Positions 5,446 through 5,642 of a stretch of 5,642 bases of DNA are shown here, piece after piece (the first letter of the stretch is position 1; each line of letters begins with the position of its first letter). Under the pieces are notes generated by a model, which had not been told where the DNA came from, searched no databases, and saw only the letters and a list, made by a program, of their open reading frames with translations. Location of the stretch: the NCBI GenBank assembly GCA_905373195.1, contig CAJPSG010000085.1, forward strand, positions 1 to 5,642, read 5' to 3'. The translations under genes were made by a program, and so were the position numbers. Source of the stretch: Kingella oralis. Lineage in GTDB: Bacteria > Pseudomonadota > Gammaproteobacteria > Burkholderiales > Neisseriaceae.

Positions 5446-5606
5446 GGGCGTGTTGACATTCAATTTTTGCAGCGGATTTTGCGTCATAAAATGGCAGATG
5501 CAAGGCAAAAATGCGAGCCAATGCCGTCCATTGGCGAGTATTTTTAACGCGGCAGATGCTGTTTTAGGGCGGAAAAGCCGCCAAAATATTGAATGTCAAC
5601 ACGCCC
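5446..5606 (-). mobile_element. 161-bp palindromic MITE-like element (E2)
   Basis: GGGCGTGTTGACATTCAAT (5446-5464) and its exact complement (5588-5606) form perfect 19-bp terminal inverted repeats. The arms keep pairing imperfectly to an apical 7-bp stem GCCAATG/CATTGGC (5517-5523 and 5529-5535) with a 5-nt loop, and everything is centred on 5526. There is no coding potential and no clear target duplication (ATT on the left, TAA on the right). Core blocks are shared with the 2354-2513 element: CAAGGCAAAAA (5501-5511) and a 19-bp block at 5534-5552 with one difference. The strand is given so that it lies in the same orientation as E1 relative to the downstream gene. It ends 29 nt before the peptidase start codon. 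Confidence 0.75.
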
Positions 5607-5624
5607 TAAGGTTAGAAAGTTAAA

Positions 5625-5630
5625 TTTATA
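5625..5630 (-). promoter_or_regulatory. Possible -10 hexamer for the peptidase gene
   Basis: TATAAA on the - strand matches 5/6 of the -10 consensus. The matching -35 would fall beyond the end of the window, so this cannot be tested here. If real, the transcript would include the whole 161-bp palindrome as a leader of about 200 nt. Confidence 0.2.
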
Positions 5631-5642
5631 AGACTGTTGGTA

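Noticed and set aside
5436..5463. Outward promoter from the end of E2 towards the peptidase (TTGAAT, 16 nt, TAAATT)
   Set aside because: Both hexamers match only 4/6, and the start point would fall on the ribosome-binding site.

Overview
The window looks like Neisseriaceae DNA, most likely Kingella or a close relative. The main reason is the 12-mer AGGCAGCCTGAA (reverse complement TTCAGGCTGCCT). It is present ten times exactly and once with one change, and it matches, from memory, the Kingella-type DNA uptake sequence dialect (AG-kingDUS). A partial dRS3-like repeat at 3661-3680 and the protein content fit the same family. No species can be named from the sequence alone.

Layout. Bases 1-182 are a leader holding an inverted DUS pair. 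Bases 183-2235 are a tight three-gene block on the + strand: two polar amino-acid ABC permeases that overlap by 11 bp, and their ATPase, which starts 3 nt after the second permease. A 313-bp gap follows, mostly filled by a 160-bp near-palindrome (2354-2513). A solute-binding lipoprotein gene (2549-3463) completes the importer and most resembles CjaA-type cysteine-binding proteins. Bases 3464-3772 are a convergent intergenic region packed with DUS copies, a DUS-built terminator, a dRS3-like fragment and a terminator for the opposite strand. Bases 3773-5416 on the - strand encode an exported C69-family dipeptidase. Its start codon is preceded by a second near-palindrome of 161 bp (5446-5606).

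How the genes fit together. The lipoprotein would capture an amino acid (cysteine or cystine is the best guess) in the periplasm and deliver it to the permease heterodimer, which the ATPase powers. The C69 peptidase would act in the periplasm on short peptides. A link in which it supplies amino acids to the importer is only inference from proximity.

The most notable signal is the pair of palindromes. They have diverged ends but share core blocks. They lie in the same orientation relative to the downstream gene, 35 and 29 nt before the start codons of two genes for exported proteins. They look like MITEs related to IS5-type elements, or a structured leader element spread by such a route. A second notable signal is a small element made of two inverted DUS copies around a conserved 18-nt spacer, present three times.
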